Shown here piece after piece: positions 42,663-52,100 of a DNA stretch of 64,000 nucleotides. A program made the position numbers and the translations under genes. The stretch is taken from positions 547,241 through 611,240 of the forward strand of contig NZ_LR027848.1 of NCBI RefSeq assembly GCF_900607235.1. Direction: 5' to 3'. Each line of letters begins with the position of its first letter. Position 1 is the first letter of the stretch. Source of the DNA: Olivibacter jilunii. GTDB lineage: Bacteria > Bacteroidota > Bacteroidia > Sphingobacteriales > Sphingobacteriaceae. The notes under the pieces are model-generated. The model was given only the letters and a program-made list of their open reading frames with translations. It was not told where the DNA came from and did not search any database.

Positions 42663-43424
42663 CTACATAGAAATAAAATGGTCAAACGTATCGCCCCGTA
42701 GTCCAAGACGTATTGTTTCCAAAGGTATAACTTCCTGTGGCGCTATATTGCCTAAATTGACATTACTTCCAATCAATTTAATGAACCAAACCTGTTGCGC
42801 TTTTATAGGGGCTTCCCAAATAATGGACTCTTGCGGAACCTGCGTTAATATCTCGTCAATGAGTCCCTGTCGCACTTCTCCTGTTTCACGATAAATTCCT
42901 ACGTTACCACTTTCTCTCGCCTCGGCAATGACTTTCCAGGACCCGGCCGCTAATTCCGCTTTGATAAGCTCGATCCAACGATAGGGCGCTATTATTTTTT
43001 TATCGTCTTTTGATCCAACTTCCGAGATGACCGTAACCTGTTTACTTAGTATGTCAATATATTTACATTTTTCCTCATGGGGTAAGATGATCGATCCATC
43101 GGATATTTCTGCATATTCCATCTTATACTTATCAAGTACTTTCCGATATGCGTCGAATTGATTTCTTATCAAAAAAGCTTCAAACAAGGTGCCTCCAAAA
43201 TAAAAAGGCATCTGTGCATCGCGATAAATCTGTAACTTCTCTTCAAGCTTTGGAGTAACCATGGATGTTGCCCATCCCAATTTTACTATATCGGTATGTG
43301 GTGCAGCAACTTCGATGAAATCTTGAGCCTGCCTGGTACTCATACCTTTATCCATCACCATCGTTATCCCATTATTCCGAGGCTTGAGCGTCCGTATTGG
43401 GATATTATTTAACTCAAAGTTCAT
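42663..43424 (-). CDS. Phosphosulfolactate synthase family protein (ComA)
   Basis: A 253-residue TIM-barrel protein matching the ComA family, which adds sulfite to phosphoenolpyruvate to give phosphosulfolactate. Family landmarks are GITMVMDKGM near residue 20, DIVKLGWATSMV near 47, FYFGGTLFEAFLIRNQFDAY near 73, AEISDGSIILP near 108 and ISEVGSKD near 140. In methanogens this starts coenzyme M synthesis; Bacteroidota lack that pathway, so the role here is uncertain. It lies 87 bases upstream of aroE on the same strand. ComB and ComC homologues are not in the window. Confidence 0.85.
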   Translation of the reverse strand: MNFELNNIPIRTLKPRNNGITMVMDKGMSTRQAQDFIEVAAPHTDIVKLGWATSMVTPKLEEKLQIYRDAQMPFYFGGTLFEAFLIRNQFDAYRKVLDKYKMEYAEISDGSIILPHEEKCKYIDILSKQVTVISEVGSKDDKKIIAPYRWIELIKAELAAGSWKVIAEARESGNVGIYRETGEVRQGLIDEILTQVPQESIIWEAPIKAQQVWFIKLIGSNVNLGNIAPQEVIPLETIRLGLRGDTFDHFISM

Positions 43425-43488
43425 AGGAATGCAAAGGTGAAAAAAAAAATCAACACTGCTATACTTTCATGTTGATAAAATGTAATTG

Positions 43489-44892
43489 TTACTTGGTAAA
43501 CTTGTTGATAATTTCTAGAATCACCTTATTATCTTGTAGTTGGGGGAGATATTCAAATAGTATGTGATATTTTTCGGGATCCGCCGTCAGGGCCAATTCC
43601 AGAAAATTCAGCGCTTCTGTATATTTTCCTGCAGCAAACATATAAGCCACCATTCTATAATATAACTCAGGAGCATCGGGGTTGTTCTTTATCGCTTCTG
43701 ATATTACTTCAATAGCGGTTGTAAGTTTTTCTTGCTCATATAAAATCGATGAATAGTCAAGCCAAGCTTCCGTATCAAGCGGATTCAATTCCACCACCTT
43801 TTCATAAGCAGCCTCGGCCTCCGCGATTTGCTTTAACTTATAGCGGGCATCAGCTATTGCAAACCAATATTCCGGATTTTGATCATCAATATCCAACGCT
43901 TTTTTGTAAAAATGTAAGGATTCAAAGTAGCGTTCTTCGTAATCAAGCGTCACACCAATTCCAAACCAACCATCTCCAAGCTTCGGATCAATTTTCACTG
44001 CCTTTTTATAATACGACCTTGCTTCATCCATTTGTTCCAACTTCTCATAACATTCTCCGATAGCGCAGTAGGTCTCCGCACTAGGCGGCTCGTACTCAAA
44101 GGTCTCCTTATAAACATCGATCGCCTCAGCATATCGATCTAAATTTACCAATGCATTTCCTTTGTTGAAATAAGCCGAGGCAAAATTTTCCTTAATCAAT
44201 ATCGCATAATCATAGGCATCGATCGCCTTTTCATACAAACTTAATTTATGATATGCGTTTCCAAGGTTATACCAGGCAGCATAGGAATATGGTTCATTAT
44301 CAATGTATTGAAGATAAAACCCGATACTTTCCTCTTGCCGATCTAAAACATCATAGCAGAAAGCCAGTTCATATAATGCTTCCTGGTTCTCCATATTATG
44401 CTCAAGGCTCTTTTTTAGGTATTTGATCGCTTGCTCATAGTCGCCTTTATTTTGAAAAAGCATAGCCATTTGCAAGAATATCTCGTCCGGATTCTCTGTT
44501 AGAGACAGCGCTTTCTCCAGGTTTGCAATAGCCTCTTCGTATCGATCTATTGTTCCAAGAATCCCGCCACGAATAAGATATATATCGGGTTCAGAAGCTT
44601 CCAATAACTCAGCTTTGTCTAGCGCCTTTAATGCTAAATCCAATTGATTGGTCACAGAGTATAGTTGCGCTTGCTTGATATAAAAAATGGCGGCAAAGGG
44701 ATGCTGGTTAACCGCGTAATCAACTACTTGAAGAGCTTTTACGGGATCATTCTTCTCCATATAATAATCGATGATTCCCTCAAATGCTTGGGCGTCAAAA
44801 AAGTATTGATCCTCATTACGGATCATCTCTTCGTAACGTTCTACCGAAAACTTTGGGTCTTCAGAGAATTCAAAATCAAAATCGTCTTCCAT
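43489..44892 (-). CDS. Cytoplasmic TPR-repeat protein
   Basis: A 467-residue protein with no signal peptide. Almost the whole length is tetratricopeptide repeats, at least eleven units of 34 residues from about residue 30 to 440 (for example AAWYNLGNAYHKLSLYEKAIDAYD and AYFNKGNALVNLDRYAEAIDVY). The N-terminus is very acidic (EDDFDFEFSEDP). It is a scaffold-type protein whose partners are unknown. Upstream is the only long gene-free stretch of the window. Confidence 0.85.
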   Translation of the reverse strand: MEDDFDFEFSEDPKFSVERYEEMIRNEDQYFFDAQAFEGIIDYYMEKNDPVKALQVVDYAVNQHPFAAIFYIKQAQLYSVTNQLDLALKALDKAELLEASEPDIYLIRGGILGTIDRYEEAIANLEKALSLTENPDEIFLQMAMLFQNKGDYEQAIKYLKKSLEHNMENQEALYELAFCYDVLDRQEESIGFYLQYIDNEPYSYAAWYNLGNAYHKLSLYEKAIDAYDYAILIKENFASAYFNKGNALVNLDRYAEAIDVYKETFEYEPPSAETYCAIGECYEKLEQMDEARSYYKKAVKIDPKLGDGWFGIGVTLDYEERYFESLHFYKKALDIDDQNPEYWFAIADARYKLKQIAEAEAAYEKVVELNPLDTEAWLDYSSILYEQEKLTTAIEVISEAIKNNPDAPELYYRMVAYMFAAGKYTEALNFLELALTADPEKYHILFEYLPQLQDNKVILEIINKFTK

Positions 44893-45308
44893 CGCAATTA
44901 AAATAATTAGTAGTTCTTTATCTTTGCCCCTCCACGTATCACATAAAACAGAACCAGACCCCAGACGGAATCTTTATTAACGTTCAATCATAATGCCAAT
45001 ATGTACAAAAACGAACAGCTTAGCTAATACACTTGCTGATGAAATAATGCCTTCAAATTACTGTTAAAACTCTTATTCTAAGAATTTAGTTTTCCACAAA
45101 CAAACAAATAAAAACCCAAGGCTTTGTCTCATAAGCTTTTACAATTTTGTTTTTTGAAGTACTTTGTTAATAACATTCACCAGCGGCAATCTCTTGGAGG
45201 ATTAAACAACCCCTACTAACCTTTGTATCTATATATACAAATATACATATTTTTCCGGAATTTTACTTTAGGTTTGTATAGCATACATTCAATTGAAAAG
45301 GCATTTTT
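44893..45308. other. 416-base gene-free region
   Basis: No supported protein gene, tRNA or rRNA is seen. The plus strand has TATCTTTG at 44919-44926 and TAGGTTTG at 45269-45276, both exact -7 matches. The first has no gene behind it; the second serves the aldehyde dehydrogenase. A 24-codon open frame at 44993-45067 is too short to support. The stretch near 45225-45255 is unusually rich in TATA-type repeats. Confidence 0.5.
45269..45276 (+). promoter_or_regulatory. -7 promoter element for the aldehyde dehydrogenase
   Basis: TAGGTTTG matches TAnnTTTG exactly and ends 32 bases before the ATG at 45309. The region about 20 bases upstream is T-rich but has no TTG. Confidence 0.5.
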
Positions 45309-46817
45309 ATGAAAGCGATTCATATTTCCTCGATTTTAGAACGACTTTATATTCAAAATGTTAGCGGCACCTCGCCTTCTATAACGAGTTTCTCCCCCGT
45401 GGATGGCAAAGCTATCGCTACTGTCCCGATAACCACTCGTGTAGATTATGAAACATTAGTCGGAAAGGCCGGCGTCGCTTTTTCACAGTGGAAACAGGTT
45501 CCTGCACCTAAAAGAGGGGAAATTGTCCGCCAGATTGGCGATGCGCTACGGCTTCATAAACAAGATCTTGGAAGGCTCGTTTCCTACGAAATGGGAAAAA
45601 GCCTACAAGAAGGTTTGGGAGAAGTGCAGGAAATGATTGACATTTGCGACTTTGCGGTTGGCTTGAGCCGGCAATTGTATGGATTAACGACCCAATCAGA
45701 ACGTCCGGCTCATCGAATGTTCGAACAATGGCTTCCATTGGGTATCGTTGGCATTATTTCGGCCTTTAACTTCCCGGTTGCTGTTTGGAGCTGGAATGCC
45801 GCAATTGCGTGGGTTTGCGGCAATGTTTGTCTTTGGAAACCGTCTGAAAAAACGCCCATAACTGCTTTAGCCTGTCAAAAAATCGTATCTGAAATATTTA
45901 ATAGGAATGACCTACCTCAAGAGATTTCTTGCCTTATTCAGGGTGACGCCGAGTTAGGTAAACAGATGGCATCAGATCCACGTATTCCGCTCCTTTCCGC
46001 AACGGGCTCAACACGTATGGGAAAATCGGTTGCCCAAGCTGTAGCTGCTCGGTTGGGTAGAACCATCCTTGAACTGGGCGGTAATAACGCTATCATTATT
46101 ACACCGCATGCGGATACGAAAACCGCTTTATTAGCCAGTGTTTTTGGCGCTGTTGGAACCGCAGGGCAACGTTGCACCACCACTCGTAGACTAATCATTC
46201 ATGAGTCCATTTATGAATCCTTTAAAGTCCAATTGGTTGATGCATACAAACAGTTAAAGATAGGAAATCCGCTGGACGAAGCGAATCATGTCGGCCCATT
46301 AATTGACGAGGCCGCTGTCAACTCCTATCTTGAAGCCATTAAACGATGTAAACAGGAGGGGGGTAAGTTCATTGTAGAAGGGGGCGTTTTGAAAGGAGAC
46401 GGGTATCCTTCGCCTTGTTATGTTAAACCATGTATTGCGGAAGTTGAACCACATTACAAAATCGTTCAACAAGAAACCTTTGCCCCTATTTTATATGTGA
46501 TGAAGTACAAAGATTTAGAAGAAGCAATCGCTATACAAAATAATGTTCCGCAGGGTCTTTCTTCCGCAATTATGACACTCAATTTACGAGAAGCAGAGCA
46601 TTTTCTATCTGTTAACGGCTCCGATTGCGGCATTGCTAACGTCAATATCGGCACATCGGGCGCCGAAATTGGGGGTGCCTTTGGAGGTGAAAAAGAAACG
46701 GGTGGAGGATGAGAGTCCGGGTCTGACGCCTGGAAGGCTTATATGAGAAGACAGACCAATACCATCAACTATTCGGACAAGCTTCCATTGGCTCAAGGAA
46801 TTACCTTTAATTTATAG
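45309..46817 (+). pseudogene. Aldehyde dehydrogenase, antiquitin/ALDH7 type, interrupted by an in-frame TGA
   Basis: The frame encodes an NAD-dependent dehydrogenase of the antiquitin (ALDH7) group, which oxidises aminoadipate semialdehyde in lysine breakdown. Catalytic residues are intact: Glu255 in ELGGNN and Cys289 in GQRCTTT. A TGA at 46710-46712 (codon 468) stops it right after KETGGG. The next 34 codons stay in frame and encode [14 protein letters not shown] and [10 protein letters not shown], the conserved antiquitin ending, closing with TAG at 46815-46817. Human antiquitin has Arg here ([12 protein letters not shown]), so a single C to T change in CGA would explain it. Without readthrough the C-terminal tail is lost. 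Confidence 0.88.
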
Positions 46818-46884
46818 CATTTACCATCCGATGAAATTTTAATCTTCTTTTTTTAGATTTACACGCACAATTTCATTTCTAGCA

Positions 46885-47766
46885 ATGATTATTTACAATC
46901 CAAAAGACTGGCTGCATGCCGTTTTATCTTTTCACCGTTCTGAAACTATAAAAAAATTATATCCCTATCTTATTTTAATGGCGATTTATGCCTGGGCGAT
47001 TGCTTATCTCGAAATAGAATACCTTAAATTGTCTGAGAAAAGCTGGCTGCGAAATATTCCTTCTATGCACAGTTTGCTTGGATTTGTCCTATCGATCTTA
47101 CTGGTATTCAGAACGAACACAGCATATGATCGTTGGTGGGAGGGGAGAAAGTTATGGGGGCAGTTAACGAATAATAGCAGAAACCTTGCATTGCGAATTG
47201 AAAGTCTTTTGCCCGAGGGTGATAAGGGAAACCGAAGCTTCTATAAAAAGAGTATACCCTTATTTGCAAGCACACTTCGAGAGCATTTACAGTCCAGTCA
47301 AACACGTTTCATGTTAGACGAAAAAGATCACCCGGAGTTCAACCACCTAGATGAAAACAAGCATGGCCCTAATCAGGTGGCTGCTATGATCTTTAAAAGA
47401 ACGGATACATTGTACAGAGAAGGCGTTATCAGTGGAGACCAATTAATAATATTAAATGCCGAGCTTTTGTCCTTTACGGATATATGTGGCGCCTGTGAAC
47501 GAATAAAAAACACGCCGATACCCTTTACCTATACCTCTTTTATCAAAAAGTTTATTTCAATTTATGTACTAACCTTACCATATGGCTTTGTGTTTTCACT
47601 CGGATACTTTGTCGTACCGGCCGTTGTTTTTGCTTTTTATGTATTAACATCACTCGAGCTTATCGCCGAAGAAATTGAAGACCCTTTTGGCACGGATGTC
47701 AATGACTTACCCTTAGAAAAAATGGCAGATAATATCCGAAAACATGTTGGGGAGCTTATTCATTAG
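46885..47766 (+). CDS. Bestrophin family anion channel (UPF0187)
   Basis: A 293-residue membrane protein of the bacterial bestrophin family. The signature LLVFRTNTAYDRWWEGRKLWGQL near residue 72 is present, and the four membrane segments lie at about 23-40, 52-72, 222-245 and 248-265. The C-terminal EEIEDPFGTDVNDLPLEKM matches the family. Bacterial homologues form pentameric channels. It overlaps the 3' end of the convergent response regulator by 4 bases. Confidence 0.92.
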   Translation: MIIYNPKDWLHAVLSFHRSETIKKLYPYLILMAIYAWAIAYLEIEYLKLSEKSWLRNIPSMHSLLGFVLSILLVFRTNTAYDRWWEGRKLWGQLTNNSRNLALRIESLLPEGDKGNRSFYKKSIPLFASTLREHLQSSQTRFMLDEKDHPEFNHLDENKHGPNQVAAMIFKRTDTLYREGVISGDQLIILNAELLSFTDICGACERIKNTPIPFTYTSFIKKFISIYVLTLPYGFVFSLGYFVVPAVVFAFYVLTSLELIAEEIEDPFGTDVNDLPLEKMADNIRKHVGELIH

Positions 47767-48458
47767 CCCACTAATAACTTATATCCTTTCCCGTGTACAT
47801 TCACAATTTCTACCTTCGGGTCTTCTTTAAGGTATTTTCTAAGTTTACTTAAAAAGACGTCCATGCTACGACCATTAAAATAATTGTCGTCATGCCAAAT
47901 TTTTATCAGGGCTTCTTCCCGTGTAAGCACGTCATTTTTCTTTAAACAGAGCATCCTTAAGAGCTCCGCCTCTTTAGTAGATAATTTCTGTTGTTGGCCA
48001 TGGCGGCTAATCAATTGGGCTGTATAGTCGAAGTTATATTCCCCTAATTTGAATTTAACCGGAAGCTCCTCCTCAACACCCCTTTCCTGGAAGGAACTTC
48101 TTTTCAATAGGGCATTAATTCTCAATAACAATTCTTCTACTCGAAATGGTTTTGTAATATAATCGTCACCTCCTAAATTGAAGGCTTCAGTTTTATCCTC
48201 CATCATACCTTTAGCGGTAGCAAAAATGATGGGTACGCTTTCGTTCACTTTTCGAATTTCTTTCCCGAGTGAAAAGCCATCCTTTTTCGGCATCATCACA
48301 TCTAAGATACACAGGTCGAACTCTTCTTTGCTAAAGGTGCGCAAAGCCTCCTCTCCATCCTGGCATAGTTTAACATCAAATTTACCCTTTAGTTCTAGGT
48401 AGTCCTTTAGTATTTCGCCCAAATTCGGGTCGTCTTCCGCTAATAAAATTTTCCGCAT
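47763..48458 (-). CDS. OmpR-family response regulator
   Basis: A 231-residue two-component regulator. The receiver domain covers about 1-120, with acidic pocket EDD at 8-10, the phosphorylation aspartate in CILDVMMPKKDG near residue 53, the conserved Thr/Ser region FATAKG near 80 and the lysine in YITKPF near 103. The winged-helix DNA-binding domain covers about 130-231 (TKEAELLRMLC, then GRSMDVFLSKLRKYL). It is encoded 11 bases after the histidine kinase gene. The pair resembles the RprY/RprX type of Bacteroides, by general likeness only. Confidence 0.94.
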   Translation of the reverse strand: MRKILLAEDDPNLGEILKDYLELKGKFDVKLCQDGEEALRTFSKEEFDLCILDVMMPKKDGFSLGKEIRKVNESVPIIFATAKGMMEDKTEAFNLGGDDYITKPFRVEELLLRINALLKRSSFQERGVEEELPVKFKLGEYNFDYTAQLISRHGQQQKLSTKEAELLRMLCLKKNDVLTREEALIKIWHDDNYFNGRSMDVFLSKLRKYLKEDPKVEIVNVHGKGYKLLVG

Positions 48459-48469
48459 ACCGTATGAGA

Positions 48470-50272
48470 TTAGTTCTTTATAGTAGGTAAAATCAATTCG
48501 AACTCCGTTCCTTTATTCTTCTCACTTTTCACCTTTACCGTTCCCTTCATTCGTTTAATAATATCATGTACGTAGCTCAGTCCAAGACCGAAACCTTTAA
48601 CATCATGTAGATTTCCGGTGGATACTCGATAGAATTGATCAAAAATTTTAGACAGTTGGTCCCTACTCATGCCGATACCCTTATCTGCTACGATAATATG
48701 GAGATGGTTACCGACATTTTTAGTTCTAATCGTAATTTCAGGAATATCCTTACTGTACTTTATAGCATTATCTATAAGGTTAAAGATAACATTCGATAAA
48801 TGGAACTCATCACCATACAAAATGGGATTAGCCGCCTCAATTTGCATATCTACCTGTGCGTCCCGCTTTTTTAGCTGTAAATCCATGCTATCAACAACTG
48901 CCGCCACCAAATCATTAAGATTCAATTCCTGCTTATCAAGCTTCAGATCGCCTTTATCAATTTTGGCAATATTCAACACCCTTTCTATATGATTTCCTAG
49001 CCGGACATTTTCGTCATAAATAATGCTGGCAAGCTTGTCTACGCGTTTAGCGTCCGTAATAATTTCCGGATCCTTTAACGATTCGCTGGCAATCATAATA
49101 GTGGCAACGGGCGTTTTAAACTCATGTGTCATATTGTTTATGAAATCCGTTTTCATCTCCGAAATTTTCTTCTGTCGCAAGATGATAAAAATCGTATAAG
49201 TAAAACATCCGATCAAAACAAGCAGTAAAGCCGCCGACGACCCAAGCATGACGCCCATACTACCTAACAACAAAGAGGTCCTGCTCGGAAAATTAATTGC
49301 CAACTTTCCTGAAGACTTAATCATGCTATTTGGAAATAGAAGCGTGGCATAGGAGTTCTTTAGGTCAAAATTACCGTTAAAAGATGCCATCTGAAAAAGA
49401 ACAGAATCATCGCTTCCCTCGGTTATCACCATATTAAAAGGAAGGTTTATCTTTCGATGCAACAGCTCTTCCTTTAGCTCTGCTTCGATATAGGAGGGGT
49501 TTATACGCTTCTTTAATGGCTGCTTTGCCAATTCAAAGTCATTTGCCAAATTTTCAATAACCGAAGTTGCCGGTTGCTGCGCATTCGACATATAAGAATC
49601 GAAGAACTGGGTGGCTTGCCGAATCTTCTCCTGTTCTTCATAGCGTTTAATCTGCTCATCTAATTGACGATCTCTTGGCGGAGGCAGCACCACGACAGCA
49701 AATTCATTGGCATAATCGTCCAAAATCACGTATCGTACACTATCGTCCTTGGCCTTTTTGGGATTGGTAACAGATCGCTCGGCATATATCTCCATGCTAT
49801 TATTCTGATAAATACCTGATGCGCTCTGCTTCAGTGATACTTTTACCAATCTTTTCAACTTGGGATCACGCATATAGGTTTCATAGAACCAATTTGGTAT
49901 AAGCGTAGCACTTGGAAACTGTCGTTTTAGCTCCGACTCCAATTCACGATATTCAGCTTCCATTTGGCGTTGGCGCCTGCGCATACGTTCAACAACGGCT
50001 TTTGTCTGCCACTCTTCCTCTATCTCCCGTTGCTGCTTTTCCCGAAGTTGTTTGTTACGAATATTTTTTGCTTCTTGAGCCTCTATAAAATCAATAGCTT
50101 CCTTTTTCTCTGCTTTCAGCACAACCGTATTTAATGCGGCATTAACGGCCTCATCAAACAATTGCGCTTTAAGATTATAAGATTGATGAATGAAATAATA
50201 TTGCATCGCTATTACACCCAAAAGGGCAAATAGCATTAACCCGATAATCAGCCCTATACTTTTACGCCTCAT
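48470..50272 (-). CDS. Sensor histidine kinase with long periplasmic coiled-coil domain
   Basis: The start is placed at the ATG at 50272, which yields MRRKSIGLIIGLMLFALLG, a first membrane helix. The longer frame to 50446 adds an unconvincing basic and hydrophobic stretch. A large periplasmic sensor follows (about residues 30-340), rich in charged helix (EKQQ, RRRQRQ). A second helix precedes the kinase core: H-box NNMTHEFKTP, N-box FNLIDNAIKYSKD, and the G-box GFGLGLSYVHDI. It is 600 residues long, partner of the response regulator 11 bases downstream. The signal sensed is unknown. Confidence 0.9.
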   Translation of the reverse strand: MRRKSIGLIIGLMLFALLGVIAMQYYFIHQSYNLKAQLFDEAVNAALNTVVLKAEKKEAIDFIEAQEAKNIRNKQLREKQQREIEEEWQTKAVVERMRRRQRQMEAEYRELESELKRQFPSATLIPNWFYETYMRDPKLKRLVKVSLKQSASGIYQNNSMEIYAERSVTNPKKAKDDSVRYVILDDYANEFAVVVLPPPRDRQLDEQIKRYEEQEKIRQATQFFDSYMSNAQQPATSVIENLANDFELAKQPLKKRINPSYIEAELKEELLHRKINLPFNMVITEGSDDSVLFQMASFNGNFDLKNSYATLLFPNSMIKSSGKLAINFPSRTSLLLGSMGVMLGSSAALLLVLIGCFTYTIFIILRQKKISEMKTDFINNMTHEFKTPVATIMIASESLKDPEIITDAKRVDKLASIIYDENVRLGNHIERVLNIAKIDKGDLKLDKQELNLNDLVAAVVDSMDLQLKKRDAQVDMQIEAANPILYGDEFHLSNVIFNLIDNAIKYSKDIPEITIRTKNVGNHLHIIVADKGIGMSRDQLSKIFDQFYRVSTGNLHDVKGFGLGLSYVHDIIKRMKGTVKVKSEKNKGTEFELILPTIKN

Positions 50273-50434
50273 ATACACAAAAATACGCAAGCACTTGCTT
50301 TTCAGACGTCTTTTAACAATTTTTAACACACCAAGCTTGAGGCAAATGACCAAAACATGCCACGAAGTATTAAAAATTCCAGTATTTAAGAAACGTGTGA
50401 AGAACCTGTCTGATGTTTTTAATAGATATCTTAA

Positions 50435-50472
50435 AAAAAAGAGCAAGCTATAGAAGTAGCTTGCTCTTTTTT
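50435..50472 (-). terminator. Terminator after the DUF3127 gene
   Basis: Sixteen-base arms at 50435-50450 and 50457-50472 pair around a 6-base loop, with the core GAGCAAGCTA. The minus strand ends in a long T-run, and the plus strand also has T after the stem. It lies 14 bases past the stop. Confidence 0.75.
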
Positions 50473-50485
50473 CTTAGAAAGACTT

Positions 50486-50851
50486 TTAGAAGGGTAGATC
50501 ATCGTCGTCTCCAGGGGCAGAGGAGATGTCTACAGGCGGTACATACTGAGGGGTTGCGCCTGCACCTTCCGGTGCAACCTTATTAACCCGCCACGCAACC
50601 AAAGAATTAAAATAGGTTGTAACACCGTCCTTATTAGTCCACGGTCTCCCTCTTAAATTAAAAGAAACCTCTATATCTTCGCCAGGAGCCAGGTTATCAA
50701 AAAGATTAACCCGATCTTGCGTAGCTTCAAATCTTATATATTCTACAAACTGCGGATTTTCAGCATACTGAACGATCAGATCTCTTTTTTTAAAGGAATC
50801 CGTAACCTGCTGTACCGCACCAACTTCATGTACCTTGCCTTTTATTTCCAT
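50486..50851 (-). CDS. DUF3127 OB-fold protein
   Basis: A 121-residue protein matching DUF3127, a family with an OB-fold resembling single-strand DNA-binding proteins (KGKVHEVGAVQQVTDSFKKRDLIVQYAENPQ, then FNLRGRPWTNKDGVTTYFNSLVAWRV). The tail ends in an acidic stretch (PGDDDDLPF), like the C-terminal tip of SSB proteins. This tail suggests interaction with replication or repair enzymes; that is inference. It is monocistronic, bounded by a terminator downstream. Confidence 0.85.
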   Translation of the reverse strand: MEIKGKVHEVGAVQQVTDSFKKRDLIVQYAENPQFVEYIRFEATQDRVNLFDNLAPGEDIEVSFNLRGRPWTNKDGVTTYFNSLVAWRVNKVAPEGAGATPQYVPPVDISSAPGDDDDLPF

Positions 50852-50924
50852 AACATTAAAACGATATAAATTGTAAAATTAAGGATTTTTGGCGACAATA
50901 ATCAGTAACTTCGCACAATAAGCT

Positions 50925-52100
50925 ATGCAAGTTTTCAACACTCCTCAAAAAGTTATCATTACCTGCAATAAAAGATTGTCACCTTATTTGCAGCAAGAAG
51001 TCAAAGCACTCGGTTTTTCCATTAAAAGAGCTTTTAGTACCGGCGTCGAAATCAGCGCAAGTATGAACGACTGTATTACGCTCAATCTCAATTTGTATTG
51101 TGCGAGTCAAGTGCTATATTCGATCAGCTCTTTCATAGCCGCTGATGCCGCTCAGCTTTACAGCGAAATAAAGAAAATTGCCTGGGAAGATTTGATCGAC
51201 TTTAATGGATATTTTTCCGTTACATCTACCGTTAATAACGAAACGATTACAACCCCATTATTTGCCAACCTGAAGGTAAAGGACGCTATCGTTGATCGTA
51301 TTAAAGAAAAGAAGGGTGTCCGCCCCAATTCGGGAGCGGAACTTAATAAAGCTGTTGTTCACCTCTTTTGGCAAGAAAGCAAGGCAGATCTATACTTAGA
51401 TACTTCCGGTGAAACCTTAGCCAAACATGGCTATCGCAAGCATCCCGGGAAAGCCCCCATGTTAGAGGCCTTAGCCAGCGGCGTGTTGTTTGCTACGGAA
51501 TGGGACAAAAAATCACCGTTTATTAATCCGATGTGCGGATCAGGGACACTAGCCATAGAAGCTGCGCTCCATGCAACCAACAGAAAACCTGGCCTATTTC
51601 GCATGAATTATGCTTTTATGCATTTCTTGGGCTATGATGAGCAGGTATTTTTCGCTGCAAGGAGAGCGCTAAAAGAAAAAATCATCAAACCAACGGATTT
51701 AAAAATCATTGCTTCCGATATTTCGCAAGAAGCCGTGGAAATAGCAAAGGCTAATGCCAAAACGGCCGGCGTAGATCAGCTAATCACATTCGAAGTTTGT
51801 GATTTTGCACAAACGACCGTGCCCTCTTCCTCCGGCGTTATTGTTTTTAATCCTGAGTACGGAGAACGTTTGGGTGTTCACACCAAACTCGAACAGACCT
51901 ATAAACGCATGGGTGATTTTATGAAACAATCATGTAAAGGTTACAATGGTTTTATCTTTACAGGAAATCCCGACCTTGCGAAAAAAATTGGGCTTCATAC
52001 CTATAAACGGGTAGAGTTCTACAATGGAAAATTAGATTGCCGCTTACTGGCATACGAACTTTATGATGGAAGTAGAAGAACCCATCCTGAACATGATTAA
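50925..52100 (+). CDS. THUMP-domain RNA N2-guanine methyltransferase (RlmL/RlmK-L-like)
   Basis: A 391-residue RNA methyltransferase. The N-terminal THUMP domain covers about 1-165, and the Rossmann methyltransferase about 170-380. FINPMCGSGTLAIEAALHATNRKPG near residue 200 is the S-adenosylmethionine loop, and VFNPEYGERLG near 308 is a modified form of the NPPYGERLG catalytic motif with Glu in place of a Pro. That motif normally marks N2-guanine methylation of 23S rRNA. The next gene overlaps its 3' end. Confidence 0.88.
   Translation: MQVFNTPQKVIITCNKRLSPYLQQEVKALGFSIKRAFSTGVEISASMNDCITLNLNLYCASQVLYSISSFIAADAAQLYSEIKKIAWEDLIDFNGYFSVTSTVNNETITTPLFANLKVKDAIVDRIKEKKGVRPNSGAELNKAVVHLFWQESKADLYLDTSGETLAKHGYRKHPGKAPMLEALASGVLFATEWDKKSPFINPMCGSGTLAIEAALHATNRKPGLFRMNYAFMHFLGYDEQVFFAARRALKEKIIKPTDLKIIASDISQEAVEIAKANAKTAGVDQLITFEVCDFAQTTVPSSSGVIVFNPEYGERLGVHTKLEQTYKRMGDFMKQSCKGYNGFIFTGNPDLAKKIGLHTYKRVEFYNGKLDCRLLAYELYDGSRRTHPEHD

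Noticed and set aside
44993-45067. A 24-codon open frame starting MPICTKTNS in the long gene-free stretch
   Set aside because: It is too short, has no recognisable sequence and no close promoter or ribosome site that would single it out.
46600-46817. Frameshift as explanation of the short aldehyde dehydrogenase frame
   Set aside because: The downstream codons are in the same frame, so a base substitution, not an insertion or deletion, accounts for the stop.
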